NCBI GenBank assembly: GCA_036939975.1 | Contig: JALLPB010001301.1 | Coordinates: 1 to 10,356 of the forward strand | DNA from: Cyclostephanos tholiformis | Lineage: Eukaryota; Bacillariophyta; Thalassiosirophyceae; Thalassiosirales; Thalassiosiraceae | DNA length: 10,356 bases | Direction of reading: 5' to 3' | Part shown: in pieces, positions 7,877 through 10,356 of the stretch | How the letters are laid out: every line of letters starts with the position of its first letter | Position numbering within the stretch: the stretch's first letter is position 1 | Made by a program: the position numbers and the translations under genes | The notes under the pieces: model-generated | What the model was told of the DNA's origin: nothing | Database searches by the model: none | The model's input: the letters and a program-made list of their open reading frames with translations, nothing else

Positions 7877-9125
7877 ATGAACCAAGCTGTATATTCCTTC
7901 AACGGAAGAGGCAGTGACTTCGTGTTGTGGACATGGATCTCGGTGAAAAGCGACAGCGAAGGTGACTCCGAAGAAGGGGCAGATTTTGACGTCAGTTCCA
8001 TCGTGGGACCCGAGATGGCGTCGACGATATCGGGGATTGTGGGTTTGTGTTTGACTTCATTCCTCTGGATCATCGTGTCGTGGAGGCTATTCTATCACTA
8101 TTCGTCGTGGTGTAACAAGTGTTGGCACTATCGAGCGGACGGCCTCACCGTCAAACAGATGCTGCATGCATTGCTGTGGACCACTATGATCATTGAGGGA
8201 GTGGCCTATGCGATAATGGTCGGGACGAACTCGAGCAACAAGCTCACGTACACCCTCCTGGACATAGTCGGTAGGGGTATTCTTGAGTACTGTACCTTCA
8301 TCATTGGCACCGCACACTGGTTCGATGTGATATTTCAGGCAAGGTCGGGGAATAAACAGTCTGCGCTCATGCTCTATCCTGTGATACTCGCGATTGTGAC
8401 TCTTGCAGTGACGGTTGCATCTATTTTCGAAGCCGTGGACCTTTTGAGCGGAACCTATTCAACCGTCGATATATTTAGAGAACACTCTCGAATTTACAGA
8501 ATAACGTGAGTTCACTGACACTTCTTCTAATTTCATTCTAATACCTTTTTAATTCACTAAACTAATCACCTCCTCACCCATGGGTCCCTACTTCTCCAGA
8601 TTATTAGTCGAGTCTGTTGGCTGGGGCATACACGCTGTTATCGTAGTCACATGCGCTGGCGTGGTCTACGGACGCATATCATCCCTCCCAACATTCTCAC
8701 AAGTGCGGAGCGAAGCAAGGCGCAACATTATGAACAAAATGATCATCCCCATGGTCTTCTGTGCCCTATCCTACGCCCTGCGTTCGGGGTACATGGCGGC
8801 TGACTTCGCGAGCCGAATACTCATGCCCGACACCACCTTTGAAGCGGGAGTGGGGTGGTGGGTTGGGAATTGCTGGTTGCCCACTCTCATCCCATCCACA
8901 ATGCTCCTATACTCGATCAGGAAACGAGACAGGGACAATGACATAGGGATTCCCGAGACGATCCTTCAGTCGCCTCAGACTGAGGCACACGATGACCCGT
9001 TTCGATCATTTCAGCAAAATTTTCGAGATTACGACGAGGAGGACGAAGTGGCAGAAACCAAAAATCTTCCTGGACTTCGAAGTTTCGAAGACGAGGATCA
9101 AACAACAAGCTCAGCATGTAAATAG
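7877..9125 (+). CDS. Seven-transmembrane protein, THH1/TOM1/TOM3-like family, two exons, 384 aa
   Basis: Exons 7877-8505 and 8600-9125 join in frame (Y-R-I-T/L-L-V-E) to give 384 residues. Predicted helices are at about 47-69, 97-116, 127-149, 165-190, 210-233, 256-277 and 296-315. The acidic N-terminal segment (24-38, DSEGDSEEGADFD) lies before the first helix, and the C-terminal tail from 316 is hydrophilic and acidic (DYDEEDEVAE). The family call rests on landmarks shared with plant THH1/TOM1/TOM3 proteins: LLDI at 127-130, an aromatic-rich end of helix 3 running into FQAR (HWFDVIFQAR, 147-156; YYQAR in plants), and helix 7 ending LIPSTMLLYSIRKR (LPSSLVLFILRK in plants). Plant members are vacuolar/endomembrane proteins, best known as host factors for tobamovirus replication; their normal role is unclear. 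N118-S-S is a possible glycosylation site. The start is the first ATG in frame, in an A-rich context (ACAAAAATGA). Alternative: another 7-TM or GPCR-like family. The gene converges on NSE2. Confidence 0.7.
8506..8599 (+). other. Spliceosomal intron of the 7-TM gene, 94 bp
   Basis: The donor GTGAGT follows ...AGAATAAC at 8505. The acceptor CTTCTCCAG ends at 8599 after a pyrimidine-rich tract with branch-like CTAATTTC and ACTAATC elements. The junction splits a Thr codon (AC/A). Without splicing, the reading frame ends at once (ACG TGA), and the fifth to seventh helices would be lost. Both splice sites fit the consensus, and joining gives seven helices, which supports a single gene. Confidence 0.88.
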
Positions 9126-9223
9126 CTAAGTAAGTTGATTATTATTTTAGCAAATCGACAAACCAGTGAAAATGAGAAGAGACAGCATATAAATATAACC
9201 CGCACGTCTACAAAAAGTTGTCG
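9126..9223. other. 98-bp spacer between convergent stop codons
   Basis: The stop codons of the 7-TM gene (+) and of NSE2 (-) are only 98 bp apart. Both 3' UTRs and polyadenylation sites must fit here or overlap the other gene. The spacer is AT-rich on its left side (TTGATTATTATTTTAG) and contains ATATAAATATAA at about 9188-9199; no exact AATAAA on the plus strand was seen. Confidence 0.6.
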
Positions 9224-10132
9224 TCAGTCGACGACGGTGTACCCAGCCCCTTCTTGATCATCTTCGTCATCCTCGAGGTCCCTCTTCCTCTTCTCGGCCT
9301 CCTCTCTTGTCTTGTGCCTCTTGACCTTGAGCTTCATCTGCTCATCCTCCTCCACCTGCGCCTGACTCAGGCTATTGTTCGAGCAGCCGGGCACGGGGCA
9401 CGTCGTCTTACGCATGGAGAGCAGCTGCGCCAGGCCCGCCTTGTCGTACACGTGACCGCATACCTTGTTCCTAACGGGGTTTGCAAACAGCATCCCAGTT
9501 AGAGGACACTTCAAGGCGTGAACGTCGTCATTATTTCGCACGATTTCCAAGTCGTCGTCGTCATCGTCATCGTCGCCCCCCCTCGACGACCTGACCCTCT
9601 TCTTCTTCTTGATTTTCTCCCCCAAAGCCTCTCGGATCTCGATGGAAAACGCGTGTTCCTCGGGTGGGACGCGTCGCGGATCGGCCATGCGGGTCCGGCG
9701 GACTTTCTCGAGGGCGTCCTGGATGGAACGCTCATAGTCCGGCGCATCCGTCGCCGTCGTCATCACCCCTCCACCCGCCGCCGCCGCCGCAGCAGCAGCA
9801 GCATTGTTGGCATCGTTCTTCTGCTGGACTTGCGCCTTCGCCTCCTTCACGGCATCCGCGAAATAATCGATCTCGTCCATCCGCCTTCCGTTACCTTCGG
9901 CGAGCGCCCTGAGGCGATCGTAGACCGACGAAAGGAAGGCGTCGGACGATCCCCCGAGGACCTCGGCGATGTCGCAGTCGGGACGGACCATGTCCGCGAT
10001 GACCATCGCCCTCGCTTGGATCTTCTTGACGCTGCTCCTGTAATCGTCCGACTTCTCAATCGCGCGGTCGCAGGCGAGGAGGGCGCCCCCTCGGCCTCCG
10101 CCGCCCTGGTGGCTGAGACGTCCTCGTGCCAT
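9224..10132 (-). CDS. NSE2: NSE2/MMS21-like SP-RING SUMO E3 ligase of the SMC5/6 complex
   Basis: NSE2 (MMS21) is the SUMO E3 ligase subunit of SMC5/6, acting in the nucleus in recombination and replication repair. From the ATG at 10132 the protein has 302 residues. The N-terminal helical part (about 21-105) would be the SMC5-binding region. Low-complexity runs follow: Ala 111-119 and Asp 187-194. The SP-RING is at about 205-270: KCPLTGMLFANPV, then NKVCGHVYD with C225 and H227, then TTCPVPGCS with C245 and C250. This C-x-H...C-x4-C zinc set and the NKVCGHxY string are typical of NSE2 rather than PIAS. The end is highly charged and acidic. I chose the ATG at 10132 because its context is ACCATGG; an ATG 20 codons upstream (10192) is in frame and would add a basic N terminus. 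An acidic run directly before L-E-I-V (195-198) looks like a SUMO-interacting motif. Confidence 0.9.
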   Translation of the reverse strand: MARGRLSHQGGGGRGGALLACDRAIEKSDDYRSSVKKIQARAMVIADMVRPDCDIAEVLGGSSDAFLSSVYDRLRALAEGNGRRMDEIDYFADAVKEAKAQVQQKNDANNAAAAAAAAAGGGVMTTATDAPDYERSIQDALEKVRRTRMADPRRVPPEEHAFSIEIREALGEKIKKKKRVRSSRGGDDDDDDDDLEIVRNNDDVHALKCPLTGMLFANPVRNKVCGHVYDKAGLAQLLSMRKTTCPVPGCSNNSLSQAQVEEDEQMKLKVKRHKTREEAEKRKRDLEDDEDDQEGAGYTVVD

Positions 10133-10356
10133 GGTGTTCAGTTTTTGCTTAGAAATGCCGCGCCATAATAAAATTTCACGTGTAGAGTACAAGAAGAAGT
10201 ATCGTAGTCACACCTACTACCGAACTTACCTAAATCAATTGATGCGTTAGTTAGCTGTAATCTATCGTCTAGTCTGGGCGGACGCCAAATCTAGGGTTCC
10301 GAGCCCCAAAATGAACTTTGCCGCTGCTATCATATTAAACCATTGACCCTCCTCCC
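10133..10356. other. Upstream region of NSE2, right edge of window
   Basis: This is the 5' region of NSE2 as read on the minus strand. On the plus strand, an ATG at about 10311 opens only 11 codons before a stop, so no further gene is supported, although a spliced first exon cannot be excluded. There are no repeats related to the satellite at the left end and no RNA gene. Confidence 0.5.
10177..10182. promoter_or_regulatory. CACGTG (E-box/G-box) upstream of NSE2
   Basis: The palindrome CACGTG lies 45 bp before the chosen NSE2 start codon, next to an AT-rich stretch (TTTTATTATGG on the minus strand). bHLH and bZIP factors bind this core in many eukaryotes. A six-base match is weak evidence by itself. 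It would fall inside the coding frame if the upstream ATG at 10192 were used. Confidence 0.25.

Noticed and set aside
8580..8599. An independent start codon at 8580 for the second half of the 7-TM protein
   Set aside because: This ATG lies in the pyrimidine-rich end of the intron, just before the acceptor. Splicing gives a single seven-helix protein that matches the family.
9068..9092. Relation of CTTCGAAGTTTCGAAG in the 7-TM gene to the satellite core AACTTCGAAGTT
   Set aside because: The match is short, lies within coding sequence (LRSFED), and lacks the other satellite parts.
9518..10168. Plus-strand frame of 216 codons, Arg/Val-rich
   Set aside because: It is antisense to NSE2; the VVVIVIV and RRRRR runs are the complement of poly-Asp and poly-Ala codon repeats.

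Overview
This is nuclear DNA of a eukaryote. It carries four protein genes, two of them interrupted by short GT-AG introns of 86 and 94 bp, and all recognisable products are eukaryote-specific: an RNA polymerase II CTD phosphatase, an SMC5/6 SUMO ligase, an NMD-type UPF3-like protein and a THH1/TOM1-like seven-helix membrane protein. Compact genes, few and tiny introns, intergenic gaps mostly under 1 kb and low-complexity insertions (poly-Gln, poly-Ala, poly-Asp, Gly runs) fit a protist such as a diatom or other stramenopile. That placement is an inference, not something the sequence proves.

Layout. Bases 1-~346 hold a palindrome-rich tandem satellite: a 94-bp monomer in about 3.7 copies, with two alternating variants forming a 188-bp dimer. 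Bases 347-895 are non-coding and lead to an intronless gene (896-3148, +) for a 750-residue Gly-rich basic protein, which I read as a divergent UPF3 homologue with a heavily expanded RNP-like domain. A 984-bp gap follows with no convincing gene. FCP1 (7323 down to 4133, -) is rebuilt from two exons as a 1034-residue protein. A 553-bp divergent promoter region separates it from a 384-residue 7-TM protein (7877-9125, +, two exons). This gene converges, 98 bp tail-to-tail, on an NSE2/MMS21 SP-RING SUMO E3 ligase gene (10132 down to 9224, -). The right edge (10133-10356) is that gene's upstream region.

The genes do not form an operon or an obvious single pathway. UPF3-like and FCP1 both act in mRNA metabolism (nonsense-mediated decay; recycling of RNA polymerase II by dephosphorylating its tail). 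NSE2 acts in SMC5/6-dependent genome maintenance, and the THH1/TOM1-like protein is a membrane protein of poorly known role. No new defence or mobile system is evident. The parts most worth a second look are the two-level palindromic satellite, the split UPF3 domain, the large insertions in FCP1 (one carrying a 32-residue tandem duplication), and a candidate SUMO-interacting motif beside the NSE2 SP-RING.
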